Notes: generated by a model from the letters alone, not told the origin. Positions 1 through 11,474 are shown, numbered from the stretch's first letter. The stretch is DNA of 64,000 nucleotides from Corallococcus macrosporus DSM 14697 (GCF_002305895.1 NZ_CP022203.1:1466501-1530500), one strand, 5' to 3'. Translations and numbers: made by a program.

Positions 1-1
1 G

Positions 2-190
2 CTCGTGGTGCCGCTGCTCGCGTTGCCGCAGGCCACGCACTACGTGCTGGACGCCTTCGTGTGGAAGCCGGGCCGGCAGCCCGCGCTGCTGTCACGCCTG
101 GGCTGGGCACCGATGGCCACCGGACACCCGGGGCCCTCTTCTGGCATGCCGCCCGTTTCGACCATGGCCATTCCCGCGCGAAGTGACTAA
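2..190 (+). CDS. C-terminal end of a membrane-associated protein (partial)
   Basis: The reading frame is open from the first base of the window and stops with TAA at 188-190, so this is the 3' end of a gene that starts upstream. The visible tail begins with a hydrophobic stretch (VPLLALPQ) followed by THYVLDAFVWK, then a Pro/Gly-rich terminus. A histidine in such a membrane-border segment is compatible with a polytopic membrane enzyme, but I do not recognise the family from so short a piece. The next gene follows after 14 nt, which suggests co-transcription. The GTG at position 5 is unlikely to be the true start. Confidence 0.6.
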   Translation, partial: LVVPLLALPQATHYVLDAFVWKPGRQPALLSRLGWAPMATGHPGPSSGMPPVSTMAIPARSD

Positions 191-204
191 TGCAGGAGGG
201 GCCT

Positions 205-2373
<2,169 letters not shown>

Positions 2374-2388
2374 GCGCCGTGGCCTGAC

Positions 2389-2414
2389 GCGCCCGCCGTG
2401 GAAGCGGCGGGCGC
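2389..2414. terminator. Bidirectional hairpin terminator between convergent genes
   Basis: A perfect 10-bp inverted repeat, GCGCCCGCCG (2389-2398) and CGGCGGGCGC (2405-2414), with a 6-nt loop. It lies between the stop of the trehalose gene and the stop of the convergent DUF3857 gene. There is no T-run on either side, so it may be a weak intrinsic terminator or an mRNA 3'-end stabiliser. Confidence 0.55.
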
Positions 2415-2432
2415 GGGCCTCGCGGCGCGGCG

Positions 2433-5400
2433 TTACGGCGTGGTGGAGGACGCGGTGCGGTTCTCCGCGTTCTGGATGAGCACGCGGCGGCCGAAGGCGC
2501 GGTCCACGCGGCCGAGGAACTCGCGGAACGCGGGGTAGTCATCCGCGGACACGCGCGCGGTGGTGAGGGCCACCTCGCCCTCGGCCACCAGCTTGCCGCC
2601 CTCCAGGCGGTAGCTCAGCTTGATGTGGCCGAACTTCGTCGTCTCCTCCACCGCCTGGGGCAGCTCCGCCACCGTCCAGCCGGCGGGCAGCGTGTAGCGC
2701 AGCAGGAAGCCGTTGGTCCACGGGCTGGACATCACCAGGTCGAAGCGGCGCTGGGCCAGCGAGGCGTAGGCCTGCTGGTAGGTGCGGCCGGTGCCGAAGG
2801 GCAGGAAGCGCATGCCGCCAGGCAGCACCTCCGAGTAGCGCGGGATGCTCATCCTGAAGTCCAGCGCCACGTTGTCATCCAGGCGGGTGGTGTCGCTCAG
2901 CTTCACCTCGTGCACGGTGAGGCCGGGGAAGCTCTGCGCCCAGGCGCGCTCGAAGGTGGACTTGCGCGTGGCCTCCGGCCGGTAGGCGCGGCGATAGTCG
3001 GGCGCGTGCTGCCCGCCCACGGTGCTGGCGCCGGTGATTTCGGCGCCGCCGTCCGCGCGGAGCGTCACGTCCAGCGACATGCGCGTGGCGTTGTCCGCCG
3101 CCTTCGCCTCCGGCGTGGTGAGGAAGGTGCTCTTGCCGTTGGGCTCCACCACCAGCACGTTGGCCACCCGGTCCGCGCTGGGCAGCTCGTTGGCGCCGTG
3201 GAACTCCGCGGTGCCGTCCAGGTACAGGTCGAACTTGGGCACGTAGGCGATGGCGTGGTTGAAGGCCGCCAGGCTCGCCACCTCCTCGCCAATGGAGCCC
3301 AGGTTGCGCATGCGCAGCAGCACCAGCCGGCTCTCCACGCCCGCCACCTGGAGCATGGCGTGGATGAGGCTCGCCTTGTCCTTGCAGTCGCCGAAGCGGC
3401 GCGCCAGCACGCGGTCCACGCGGTAGGGCTTGAAGCCGTGGATGCCGAACTCCAGCGCCACGTAGCGCGTGTTCGTCACCACGAAGTTGTAGATGGCGCG
3501 CACCACCGCCAGCTCATTCTTGCGGTCCACGCCCTGGAGGACCTGGTCCACCGTCTGCCGCAGCTCCGCGTTGGGCTGGAGCTGGTCCCTCACCAGGCCC
3601 CACCAGTAGCGGCCCACCTGGTCCCACGTCTGGTACGTGGAGACGTGGAGGTTCTGCGCCACCTCCGCCCAGCCGGGCATGCCGGGCTCCGGCACCACCT
3701 TGGCGACGTGCTTCGCGTTCCAGCGGTACAGCACGCGGCCGCCGTCCAGCGACTCCTGCGCGCTCTCCAGGCCGGTCAGCTTGCCCTTGTTCCAGTACAG
3801 GGGCCGCGCCTGCGGCATGTCCACCAGGTACTGGAAGCGCACCTTCGGGTAGACGCCCTGCACGCTCTCCACGTCACCCCAGTAGTCCGACAGGAGGTTG
3901 TCCTGCGCGGTGTCGTCCAGGCGGTACGTCAGCTCCAGCGTGTCGCCCGCCGCCAGCGAGGGGAAGGAGAGAATCTTGGCGCGGGCGTCGTAGTACATGC
4001 CCGTCCACGGCTCGTTGATGTTGCGGTCGTTCTCACCGTAGCTCTCCACCACGGAGCCATCCGCCTTGATGACGCGGGCGCGCAGCACGCGCACCTCCTG
4101 GCGGTCCGGTGAGTAGGTGACGGGCACGGTGCGGAACGCGTCCACGCCGCGCGCGTTGTAGACCTTGACCACCCGCTGGTGCAGGCGGCTGGACAGGCCG
4201 CTCTGCTGGACGCGCACGTAGGTGTTGTCCACCAGGTAGAGGGCGTCCTCGTGGACGTAGGCCTCCGCCTCCTTGGCCAGCGGCTGGGCGTCCACCAGGT
4301 ACTGCATGCCGGTGGCGGTGCTCTCGCCCTTGAGGGCGCGCAGGGCTTCCTTCAGGCCCGGGTTCTGCGGGCGCAGCACGAGCGAGCGCTCGAAGGAGGC
4401 CAGCGCCGGCTCACGGCGGCCGGCGGCCAGCAGGGCGCGGCCCTCGCGCTCGTAGACCTCCGGCTCGTCCGGGGACAGCTCGCGGGCCTCGGCGAAGAGG
4501 GCGACGGCCTCCTCCACCGCGCCGTTGCTGGCCTTCAGCTCCGCCAGCCGCACGCGCGAGCCGTTGTCGAAGGGATTGAGCTTCACGAGCTGGGCGTACT
4601 CGCGCTGGGCGGAGTCCACCTGCCCGGCCTCCGCCAGCATCGTGGCCAGCATGTGGCGCGTGCTGGTGTCGTCGAAGCGCAGCGCCAGCACCACGCGCAT
4701 CCGGTCCATGGCCTCGCGGCTGCGGTCGAGGTGACGGGAGACCTGCGCCGCGGCGCGCACCGCGCGAGGCGCACGGGGCTGCAGGCGGAACGTCTCCTCC
4801 ACCAGCGCATGGGCCCTGGGGCGCTCGCCCAGCGCCTCGTGCGCGCGCGCCAGCACCAGCCGCGCGTTGACGTCATCCGGCCGCTTCTCCAGCACGGGGG
4901 CCACCAGCGGCTGCACGCGCTCGGGGTGGCCGCCGTCCAGCTCGTGCTCGGCCAGGGCCACGCGGGCCTCCGGCATGGCGGGGTCGGCGGCGAGCGCGGC
5001 CTCCAGGAAGCGGCGCCGCTCGTTCATGTCATCCCGCTGCGTCTGGGCGGCGAGGAGCTGGAGGCTGGCGTCCTTGGGCGCGCGCTCCGCGGCGAGCGCG
5101 GCCTCCGCGCTGGCGGTGTGCTCGCGCGCGTCGTAGGCGCGGAAGAAGTTCAGGACCCGGGCGTAGTCACCGCGCAGCGCGGCGTCATCCGGGTGCTTCT
5201 CCACCAGGGCGCGCAGGGCGGAGGTGAGGGTGGGCAGCGGCTGGGGCTGCGGCGCGGCGCCGCGCTCCAGGGCGGGCGCCTTCGCCGGCAGCGTGGCGCG
5301 CACGGTGGGTGACTCCTGGCGCAGGTAGAAGCCCAGCGGGCCGGCCTCCTGGCACACCTTCACCAGCACGCGGTTGAGGCCCTTGCGCAGCCTCACGGAC

Positions 5401-6095
5401 ACGCGGGACTGGTCCGGGCGCGGCAGGTTGTAGCGGTCCTCCTTCGCGGCGAGCTGCCCGTTCACCCACAGGCGGAACGCGCCGGAGGTGCCCACGCCCA
5501 GCGACACGCGCGACTCCTGGGGGGCCTCCAGCCAGGTGACGGCGTAGGCCACGGCCTCGCGGTTGGGGCGGATGGCGGCGGCAAGGTCGATGTAGCCGTC
5601 CGCGGTGTTCGCCGTCAGCTTGCGCCAGGTGGCGTTGCCTCCCTTGGCCGCGGGGTAGGTGGCGGACAGGTCCAACTGGGCGGCCTCGGGGCCGAAGTCG
5701 GTGTCACACCCGGCCTTGCCCTCGTTCTCGAAGCCTCCGGTGACGTAGTAGTCGCCCACGTAGCCCAGCCACTGCTTCACCTCGTTGGCGCGCACCAGCC
5801 GGCCCCGGGCGCGCTCGGTGTCCAGCAGCAGCATCTGCGCGGTGGCGCGGGCGTTCGGGTCCGAGCTGCGCCGGGAGGCCACGTAGGCGTAGGTGCTCAA
5901 GAGGGGCGTCAGGTCCTCCACCTCGTCCACCAGCGCGTGCATCCGCAGCAGGCTGGCGGCGCTTCGGGGGGAGGAGGCCTGCTTCATCGCCTCGGCCGCG
6001 TGGGCGCGGGCAATCGCATCCGCGGCCGGCTTCGCCTGCGCCCACAGCGGGCAGGTGAGCACGAAGACTGCGGCCAGCAATGTGAAGCGGGACAT
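2433..6095 (-). CDS. Exported TPR / DUF3857 / transglutaminase-like protein
   Basis: A 1220-aa protein with a Sec signal peptide (MSRFTLLAAVFVLTCPLWAQA). Residues about 280-590 hold repeated helical segments with TPR character. They are followed by a DUF3857 domain (from about 610, with RVQQSGLSSRLHQRVVKVYN and SPDRQEVRVLRARV) and a transglutaminase-like core. Its presumed triad is visible: Cys in RRFGDCKDKA (near residue 902), His in FNHAIAYV (near 947) and Asp in LYLDGTA (near 958). DUF3857-transglutaminase proteins are known in many Gram-negative bacteria but have no firm substrate; periplasmic protein or peptide processing is plausible. The start has a good ribosome site (AGGAGAA) just upstream. 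It is the last gene of a minus-strand stretch and converges on the trehalose gene. Confidence 0.85.
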   Translation of the reverse strand: MSRFTLLAAVFVLTCPLWAQAKPAADAIARAHAAEAMKQASSPRSAASLLRMHALVDEVEDLTPLLSTYAYVASRRSSDPNARATAQMLLLDTERARGRLVRANEVKQWLGYVGDYYVTGGFENEGKAGCDTDFGPEAAQLDLSATYPAAKGGNATWRKLTANTADGYIDLAAAIRPNREAVAYAVTWLEAPQESRVSLGVGTSGAFRLWVNGQLAAKEDRYNLPRPDQSRVSVRLRKGLNRVLVKVCQEAGPLGFYLRQESPTVRATLPAKAPALERGAAPQPQPLPTLTSALRALVEKHPDDAALRGDYARVLNFFRAYDAREHTASAEAALAAERAPKDASLQLLAAQTQRDDMNERRRFLEAALAADPAMPEARVALAEHELDGGHPERVQPLVAPVLEKRPDDVNARLVLARAHEALGERPRAHALVEETFRLQPRAPRAVRAAAQVSRHLDRSREAMDRMRVVLALRFDDTSTRHMLATMLAEAGQVDSAQREYAQLVKLNPFDNGSRVRLAELKASNGAVEEAVALFAEARELSPDEPEVYEREGRALLAAGRREPALASFERSLVLRPQNPGLKEALRALKGESTATGMQYLVDAQPLAKEAEAYVHEDALYLVDNTYVRVQQSGLSSRLHQRVVKVYNARGVDAFRTVPVTYSPDRQEVRVLRARVIKADGSVVESYGENDRNINEPWTGMYYDARAKILSFPSLAAGDTLELTYRLDDTAQDNLLSDYWGDVESVQGVYPKVRFQYLVDMPQARPLYWNKGKLTGLESAQESLDGGRVLYRWNAKHVAKVVPEPGMPGWAEVAQNLHVSTYQTWDQVGRYWWGLVRDQLQPNAELRQTVDQVLQGVDRKNELAVVRAIYNFVVTNTRYVALEFGIHGFKPYRVDRVLARRFGDCKDKASLIHAMLQVAGVESRLVLLRMRNLGSIGEEVASLAAFNHAIAYVPKFDLYLDGTAEFHGANELPSADRVANVLVVEPNGKSTFLTTPEAKAADNATRMSLDVTLRADGGAEITGASTVGGQHAPDYRRAYRPEATRKSTFERAWAQSFPGLTVHEVKLSDTTRLDDNVALDFRMSIPRYSEVLPGGMRFLPFGTGRTYQQAYASLAQRRFDLVMSSPWTNGFLLRYTLPAGWTVAELPQAVEETTKFGHIKLSYRLEGGKLVAEGEVALTTARVSADDYPAFREFLGRVDRAFGRRVLIQNAENRTASSTTP

Positions 6096-6235
6096 CCGTT
6101 CTCCTGGGTGGGCGGCTACGGTGAGGGGCGCCAGCCCCGGGCAGGGGGCGTCGACGCGGATGAACAGGCGAACCCTTCAGAGGCTTCCCCTGCATGGGAA
6201 TGTACGATGAAGGTCGGGGTGGGGACAGGTGCGCA

Positions 6236-6991
6236 CTACTCCGGACCAGGGAGGATGACGCCGCAGTGTTCGGCGAGCGCGCGCCGCAGCGCGGCCTCGT
6301 CCGCGAGGGGCTGCTCGGTCCGGGCGCCGCCGCGGGTGAGGACGAGCGTGCCTTCCTTGATGGTGACGCGCCCGTCCGGCGTCAGCCGGGTGCACAGCCG
6401 CCGCTGGGTGAAGATGGAGTCCGGGGAGGTCTGGTGGTAGCGGCACATGCCCTCGAAGTCCGCGAACTGGCGGGGCTCGAGGGAGAGGCGGTACTCCGGC
6501 TTCCAGCCGGAGGGCTTCTCGCTCCAGAGGACGAGGTCGTCCCCCTCGGGTGAGAGCCGGTAGGCGCGTCCGGCGCGCACCTGGACGTCGTGGGTGTCCA
6601 GGCGCAGGGGCTCGGTGAAGCACTCACCAAAGCCGACATCCGCGAGCCAGCGGCCCTGGCCGTCCTCGACCTGGAGGGCCAGGTGGTCGAAGTCGGGGCC
6701 GAAGGGGGGCTGGCCGGAGTCCGTGGCCACGCCCGCGGACAGGAGCGTCACGCGGTGGCCCAGCGCCGTCAGCAGCCGGGCGAAGAGGCCGTTGAGCTCG
6801 TAGCAGAAGCCGCCGCGTCGCTGGACGACGACCTTCTGGAAGAAGGCGTCCGTGTCGAGCCGGATGGGCCGCTTCAGGTGGATGTCCAGGTTCTCGAAGG
6901 GCACGGCCTCCAGGTGGGCCCGGTGCAGCCCCGCGAGGGACGGCTCCGGCCCCACGCCGATCCGCTCCAGGTAGCGCGCGACGTCGAACAT
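6236..6991 (-). CDS. Arylamine N-acetyltransferase
   Basis: A 251-aa cytosolic enzyme of the NAT family, which moves an acetyl group from acetyl-CoA to arylamines, hydrazines or related small amines. The catalytic triad is visible: Cys63 in RRGGFCYELN, His103 in DFDHLAL and Asp118 in LADVGFGE. The N-terminal motif PFENLDIHL is also typical. A longer frame begins at 7057, but the ATG at 6991 (MFDVARYLERIG) matches the usual NAT start and gives a normal length. No strong ribosome site is visible in front of it. NAT genes in bacteria are found in detoxification and in amide formation on some polyketides, and the neighbours here do not decide between these. Confidence 0.92.
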   Translation of the reverse strand: MFDVARYLERIGVGPEPSLAGLHRAHLEAVPFENLDIHLKRPIRLDTDAFFQKVVVQRRGGFCYELNGLFARLLTALGHRVTLLSAGVATDSGQPPFGPDFDHLALQVEDGQGRWLADVGFGECFTEPLRLDTHDVQVRAGRAYRLSPEGDDLVLWSEKPSGWKPEYRLSLEPRQFADFEGMCRYHQTSPDSIFTQRRLCTRLTPDGRVTIKEGTLVLTRGGARTEQPLADEAALRRALAEHCGVILPGPE

Positions 6992-7065
6992 GGGGCCATG
7001 TCTAACGCAGGTGGGATTGACGAGGCGAGGCGCATGGGACGGCGCCTCGCCTGCCATCTTGCTGA

Positions 7066-9771
7066 CTACCGCGCGCTGGACGTGGCGGGGGCCTTCTTCA
7101 GGAAGTCCCGGACGCTCTGCGCGTTCATGCTGGCGGACGCGGCGCAGAGGCGGATGGACTCCAGGGCCTCGGTGAGCGCCTGGGGCGCGTTGTCCAGCTT
7201 CGCCGCGCGAGGCCCGAGGAACGCCTCCGCTTCGGCGGCGCTCGTGTCGTCACACAGCGTGCCCACCAGGCCGATGAGCCCGGCGACCTCGTCCGGGCGC
7301 ATCCGGCTGGCGAGCGCGTCGAAGTGCTCCTGGAGGAACGCCCAGGCGAGCGCCCGCGTCTGCGCCACGGTGATGAACCCCGTGAGGATGGGCCAGGTGT
7401 CACGCACGTCGAACTCGCTTCCCGTCACGAGCGCGAGCGCCTCGCGCACGAGCGCCGGGTCCCGGAAGGCGCCCAGGGTGGTGAAGATGCGGCTGCGCTC
7501 GGTCCGGTCCTCGGTGGCGCGGGCGCGGGCGACCAGCGTGTCGAAGAAGGCCTTGTCGCCGTTGCGCGCCGCCACGACCAGCGCGAGGGGGACGGCCTCG
7601 GGATGGACGGCCTTGCGGTCCGCCAGCCACGCCTTCACCAGCCGGTTGGCTTCCCGGACCAGGACCGGGTCCTCGCCGCGCAGCGCCGCCAGCGACAGGA
7701 GCCCCGGGCGCTGGGCCTTCACCGCGTCGTCATCTCCGGGCCTGGGCTCCCAGCCCAGGGCGCGGGCCCGCGGGCCGTACATCGCGGCCACCCACTTCCG
7801 ATAGCGCGCGCGCTCGTCGTCGGACAGCCGCTCCGGGTGCACGAAGCCCAGCAGCGAAGCGCCGCGCTGCCGGATGAGGCGGTGCTCCGCCCTGGCCGTG
7901 GTGGGGACGTGGCGCAGGACCTCGCCCAGGGGCAGGTCGCCCCGGCGCACCCCGGCCTCCATGTCGGACAGCAGCGTCAAATGCTCGCGCACCGTCAGCG
8001 CGCGCTCGGGCGCGGCCAGCACGCGGGAGAGCTGCTGGGGCGTGTAGCCGGAGCGGTAGTAGCCGGTGCCGCCCGCGTTGAGCAGCACCCAGGACGGGCA
8101 GCTCTTGCCGGGCAGCTCCAGCTCGTGCGTGGCCCCGGTGAGCATGGTGCACGTGCGCTCGGACGTGTTGCCGGAGCCGGCGCGCACGCACACCGGGATG
8201 GTCCACGTCTGGTCCTTGCTGGCGGTGGAGCCCGCGGGGACGTAGCGCTCCTGGGTGAACTTCAGCTTCGCGGGGGCGCCCGGCTGGCATTGCAGCTCGG
8301 CGGCGACGCGCGGCGCGCCCGCCTGGTCGATGAAGCTGCGGAAGGCGCGGGCGACGTCCGGCCCCGCGGCGGCGGACAGCGTGGCGGCGAAGTCCTCCGA
8401 CGTCGTCACACCCCACTCATTCTTCTTGATGTGACCGCGGAGCAAGTCGCGCATGCGCTCCTCGCCGAGCCACGCCTCGAACATGTCGAGGATGGCCGAG
8501 CCCTTGGCGTACGTGGTGCCGTTGTCGAACGCGCCCAGCACCTCGTCATGCGTGGTGGCGGGCTTGCGCACCGGCAGCGTGGCGGCGAGCGTGTCCGTCT
8601 CCAGCGCGAAGCTGGCGGACTGGACGCTCTGCTCCAGGCCGAAGCCCCAGCTCGTGTCGAAGGGGTCCACCGTCTTGCGGTCCAGCCACGAGGTGAGCGA
8701 CTCGTTGAGCCAGATGTCATCCCACCAGTTGCAGGTGACGATGTTGCCGAACCAGTAGTGCCCCAGCTCATGGTTGGCGATGTTCACATACCACTTGCGG
8801 CGCGCGAGCGTCTCTTCACCGGGGCGGATGAGCGTCAGCGGCTGCCCGAGCGCCACGAGGCCCGGGTGCTCCATGGTGCCCCAGTAGCGGGGCACCACCG
8901 CGACGTCGAGCTTCTCGTAGGGGTACGGCATGTCGAAGTAGTCTTCAATCAGCGAGACGATGCGCGGCGTGACGCTGGCGGCGTAGGCCGTCTCCGCGCC
9001 GCGGCCGCGCGGCACGATGAAGCGCAGCGGCGCGGCGTTGCGGCCCGCGGTGCCCGCGTCCACGATGTCGAAGGGGCCCACCACGAACGCGACGAGGTAG
9101 CTGGGCATCGGCTTGCTCTCGGCGAACGTGACGCGCGCCAGCCCGTCCGGCAGCTTTTCGCGCGAGACGATGGGGTGGTTGGCGAGCGCGACGTGCTCCT
9201 CCTTGGCGGTGATGCGCAGCGTCCAGGGCACCTTGAAGCCCGGCTCGTCGAAGCAGGGGAAGGCGCGGCGCGCGTCCACGGGCTCGAAGAAGGTGTAGAG
9301 GTAGGGCTCGCCGTCCTCCTCCACGGCGTAGAGCCCCTGGCTGCGCTCGCGGTCCACCTTTCCGGTGAAGGCGAGGTGGATGCGGGCCTTGCCGGGCTGG
9401 ACTGTCTCGGGGAGCAGCAGGCCGAGCCGCCCTTCGCTGGCGGTGACGGCGCGGGCCTCCAGGGTGCGGCCTCCGGCTTCGACGCGCGCCTGGGAGATCT
9501 CCATGTCCTGGCCGTGCAGCCAGATTTGCCGCGCGGCTTCGCTCACCTCGACGTCGATGCTGACGCTGCCGGAGAAGGTGGGCTCGGCGGGGAGCAGCTT
9601 CAGGTCGAGCGCGTAGCGCGTGGGGCGGACCGACTCGGGCAGCCGCAGCGCGGGAGGCTGGGGTTCGGGCCACTCGGGGGCGGTGGCCACGGGAGCCGCG
9701 GGTGTCGCCTCGGGCGCATGGGCGCAACGAATGACGGCGGCCGCGAGGAGAAGTGGGAGGAGCGAGCGCAT
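7066..9771 (-). CDS. M1 family zinc aminopeptidase, probably exported lipoprotein
   Basis: A 901-aa metallopeptidase. The zinc site is clear: HELGH starting at His334 and the downstream Glu in WLNESLTSWL, together the gluzincin HExxH-(18)-E pattern. The substrate-recognition GxMEN loop appears as GTMEH, with His in place of the usual Asn. The N-terminal beta domain (about 30-230) precedes the catalytic domain, and a long helical C-terminal (ERAP1-C-like) domain covers about 560-880. The first 16 residues form a hydrophobic signal ending in Cys (AAVIRC), an imperfect lipobox, followed by a Pro/Ala linker, so surface or periplasmic anchoring is likely. It should remove N-terminal residues from peptides, useful to a predator that feeds on protein. 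No Shine-Dalgarno is visible before the ATG. Confidence 0.93.
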   Translation of the reverse strand: MRSLLPLLLAAAVIRCAHAPEATPAAPVATAPEWPEPQPPALRLPESVRPTRYALDLKLLPAEPTFSGSVSIDVEVSEAARQIWLHGQDMEISQARVEAGGRTLEARAVTASEGRLGLLLPETVQPGKARIHLAFTGKVDRERSQGLYAVEEDGEPYLYTFFEPVDARRAFPCFDEPGFKVPWTLRITAKEEHVALANHPIVSREKLPDGLARVTFAESKPMPSYLVAFVVGPFDIVDAGTAGRNAAPLRFIVPRGRGAETAYAASVTPRIVSLIEDYFDMPYPYEKLDVAVVPRYWGTMEHPGLVALGQPLTLIRPGEETLARRKWYVNIANHELGHYWFGNIVTCNWWDDIWLNESLTSWLDRKTVDPFDTSWGFGLEQSVQSASFALETDTLAATLPVRKPATTHDEVLGAFDNGTTYAKGSAILDMFEAWLGEERMRDLLRGHIKKNEWGVTTSEDFAATLSAAAGPDVARAFRSFIDQAGAPRVAAELQCQPGAPAKLKFTQERYVPAGSTASKDQTWTIPVCVRAGSGNTSERTCTMLTGATHELELPGKSCPSWVLLNAGGTGYYRSGYTPQQLSRVLAAPERALTVREHLTLLSDMEAGVRRGDLPLGEVLRHVPTTARAEHRLIRQRGASLLGFVHPERLSDDERARYRKWVAAMYGPRARALGWEPRPGDDDAVKAQRPGLLSLAALRGEDPVLVREANRLVKAWLADRKAVHPEAVPLALVVAARNGDKAFFDTLVARARATEDRTERSRIFTTLGAFRDPALVREALALVTGSEFDVRDTWPILTGFITVAQTRALAWAFLQEHFDALASRMRPDEVAGLIGLVGTLCDDTSAAEAEAFLGPRAAKLDNAPQALTEALESIRLCAASASMNAQSVRDFLKKAPATSSAR

Positions 9772-9865
9772 GGGCTGACGCTAACGCCAGTCAGCCTCCG
9801 AGCCAGAATCCTTGAGTGCGGTTTCGGGCCGATGCGCGCGTCCGCCTGCTCCTGGTTGAAGTTCG

Positions 9866-9908
9866 CTGGACTTTAATGGTTCCAGTATTGTGGACTTTTA
9901 AAGTCCAG
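9866..9908. promoter_or_regulatory. Two adjacent inverted-repeat sites upstream of the degenerate kinase gene
   Basis: An AT-rich patch in an otherwise GC-rich 183-bp gap. Site A is CTGGACTTTAATGGTTCCAG (9866-9885), with CTGGA/TCCAG arms. Site B is TGGACTTT-T-AAAGTCCA (9891-9907), a perfect 8-bp inverted repeat around one base. Both start with TGGACTTT, about 24 bp apart. The arrangement looks like a tandem operator for a dimeric regulator, and the base composition would suit a promoter. A related TGGAC/GTCCA palindrome lies at 11687-11698 beside the XRE gene. No clear -35/-10 pair with normal spacing was found. Confidence 0.5.
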
Positions 9909-9954
9909 AGTGCTGAGAATCCTCCAGAGCCACGCTTTGCCTCCCGAGGACCTC

Positions 9955-11118
9955 ATGCCTTCCACGACCGACAGCGGCAGACCTCCCGCGCAGTCTCGCG
10001 TTCCCCGTCCACCCGCGACTCCGGACGCACCCCAGCCCCTCTTTACGGTGGGCGGCGTCCGTTATGAGGCCGTGCGTGAGTTGGTGCGGATGCCAACGGG
10101 CGAGGTGCTCCTTCAAGCGCTCCGATACGCGCTGGAAGAGGAGGTGCCGGGGCGGTGCCTCGTGCGGCGTCTGCCCAGCCCTTCTACCTACGAGGAGCGC
10201 AAACGGCTCTCGGATGAAATTCAATTGGCCTTCCGGCTCAATCACCCCGGAATCGCCCAGGTCTTCCACCTGAAGATTCACCGGAACACGCCTCACGTCG
10301 TCATGGAGTACGTGGAAGGGCCCTCGCTGGACACGCTCGTGAGCGCGGGCATGGCCCGGGGCAGGCCCGTGTCCGAGGCGTTGGCCCTCTACATCGGCGC
10401 GGAAATCGCCGATGCCCTGCACTACGCCCACACATTGCGCGGCGAGGATGGCAGGCCGCTGGGCATCATCCACCGCGACGTCAACCCCCGGCACCTCTAC
10501 CTGGGGGCGCACGGCGGGGTGAAGCTGGCCAACTTCGGGGCGGCCTACTCTCTCATGGTGGGGCGGCTGGAGTCCCCCGCCAATCTCGTCCGAGGCGACG
10601 TGGCCTACGCCTCCCCTGAGTACCTGGAGCGACTGCCGCTGTCCCCGGCCTCCGACATCTTCAGCCTGGGCGTGGTGCTCGTGGAGCTGCTGACGGGGAA
10701 GCACCTCTTCGACGTGGAGGACGTGCCGTCGCCCCCCGAGGGGCTGAGCTCGCTGCGGGCCGAGCAGTTCACGTCCCTTCCGCTCACGCAGATGCGCGTG
10801 CTGCTCTCCAGTTTCAGTCCGGCGGAGGTCGAGGCCGCGGTGGCGGGGCTGTCTCCGGATGTGAAGGCCCTTCTCCATTCAGCGCTACGCATCGTCCCGG
10901 ATGAGCGCTTCGCGACGGCGGCGGACATGGGAGGCGTTCTGCGCGCGGCCCTGACGAAGCGGTACCCGTCCTATGGGCGGCAGGATGCCCGGCAAGAGGT
11001 CGCCCGCGTCATCGCGGAGGGGAGCTGCCTCCGTGACGTGGTGGAGTTCGGTGAGGCGGGCCTGTACCCGGAGGGATTGGACGCGCACGAACTCGGCGCG
11101 CTCGGGGAAGAAGATTAG
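9955..11118 (+). CDS. Degenerate Ser/Thr protein kinase (probable pseudokinase)
   Basis: A 387-aa soluble protein with a Hanks-type kinase fold at about residues 30-300. Key catalytic residues are changed. There is no Gly-rich loop at about 44-52 (MPTGEV). The beta-3 strand reads CLVRRL with Arg71 where the ATP-anchoring Lys is expected. HRD (173-175) is kept, but the catalytic-loop Asn is His180 (HRDVNPRH), and DFG has become NFG (193-195). ATP-dependent phosphotransfer is therefore doubtful and a scaffolding or sensing role is more likely. APE is kept as SPEY. The ATG at 9955 has GAGGA just upstream; a GTG at 9910 is the alternative. The gene converges on the XRE regulator gene with a 4-bp overlap of the stops. 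Confidence 0.85.
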   Translation: MPSTTDSGRPPAQSRVPRPPATPDAPQPLFTVGGVRYEAVRELVRMPTGEVLLQALRYALEEEVPGRCLVRRLPSPSTYEERKRLSDEIQLAFRLNHPGIAQVFHLKIHRNTPHVVMEYVEGPSLDTLVSAGMARGRPVSEALALYIGAEIADALHYAHTLRGEDGRPLGIIHRDVNPRHLYLGAHGGVKLANFGAAYSLMVGRLESPANLVRGDVAYASPEYLERLPLSPASDIFSLGVVLVELLTGKHLFDVEDVPSPPEGLSSLRAEQFTSLPLTQMRVLLSSFSPAEVEAAVAGLSPDVKALLHSALRIVPDERFATAADMGGVLRAALTKRYPSYGRQDARQEVARVIAEGSCLRDVVEFGEAGLYPEGLDAHELGALGEED

Positions 11119-11474
11119 CGAGTCAGGGCGTCGGCGACGTGGAGGAGCGCATCCAGCTTCTCCGCGTCCAACTTCCGCGCGAGGGCGAGCAGCCGGCGCA
11201 GCTCGGCCGTCTCGGCATCCAGGAGCGGCGCGCGCGAGGGCTTCTTCGCCGTCCCCTGGGGTGCCGTGCCAAGCAGGACTTCGGGGGAGAGGCCCAGGGT
11301 CAGGCTGAGGCGGTGGAGGACGGTGACGCTGGGCAGCACCTTCCCTCGCTCCATTCGACGGTAGGCGGGCTCCACCAGGCCCACGCGTTCGGCCACCTCG
11401 GCCCGAGTCATCCCCAACTTCTCCCGTGCTTCACGAGCGGCGGTGCCGATGGTGATTGCCAGTTCTTCATTCAT
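11115..11474 (-). CDS. XRE-family helix-turn-helix transcriptional regulator
   Basis: A 119-aa DNA-binding protein. Residues about 9-64 form a Cro/C1-type HTH: IGTAAREAREKLGMTRAEVAERVG, then YRRMERGKVLPSVTVLHRLSLTLGLSPEVLL. The C-terminal 45 residues (DAETAELRRLLALARKLD) are helical and probably mediate dimerisation. Its stop overlaps the stop of the kinase-like gene by 4 bp. It is divergent from the active kinase gene, with 369 bp between. Palindromic TGGAC/GTCCA elements lie in both flanking control regions and are candidate operators for this protein; this is inference from position and symmetry. Confidence 0.88.
   Translation of the reverse strand: MNEELAITIGTAAREAREKLGMTRAEVAERVGLVEPAYRRMERGKVLPSVTVLHRLSLTLGLSPEVLLGTAPQGTAKKPSRAPLLDAETAELRRLLALARKLDAEKLDALLHVADALTR

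Noticed and set aside
2625-4112. Long open frame antisense to the DUF3857 gene
   Set aside because: Composition is shadow-like (Val, His, Arg, Gln) with no motif or ribosome site.
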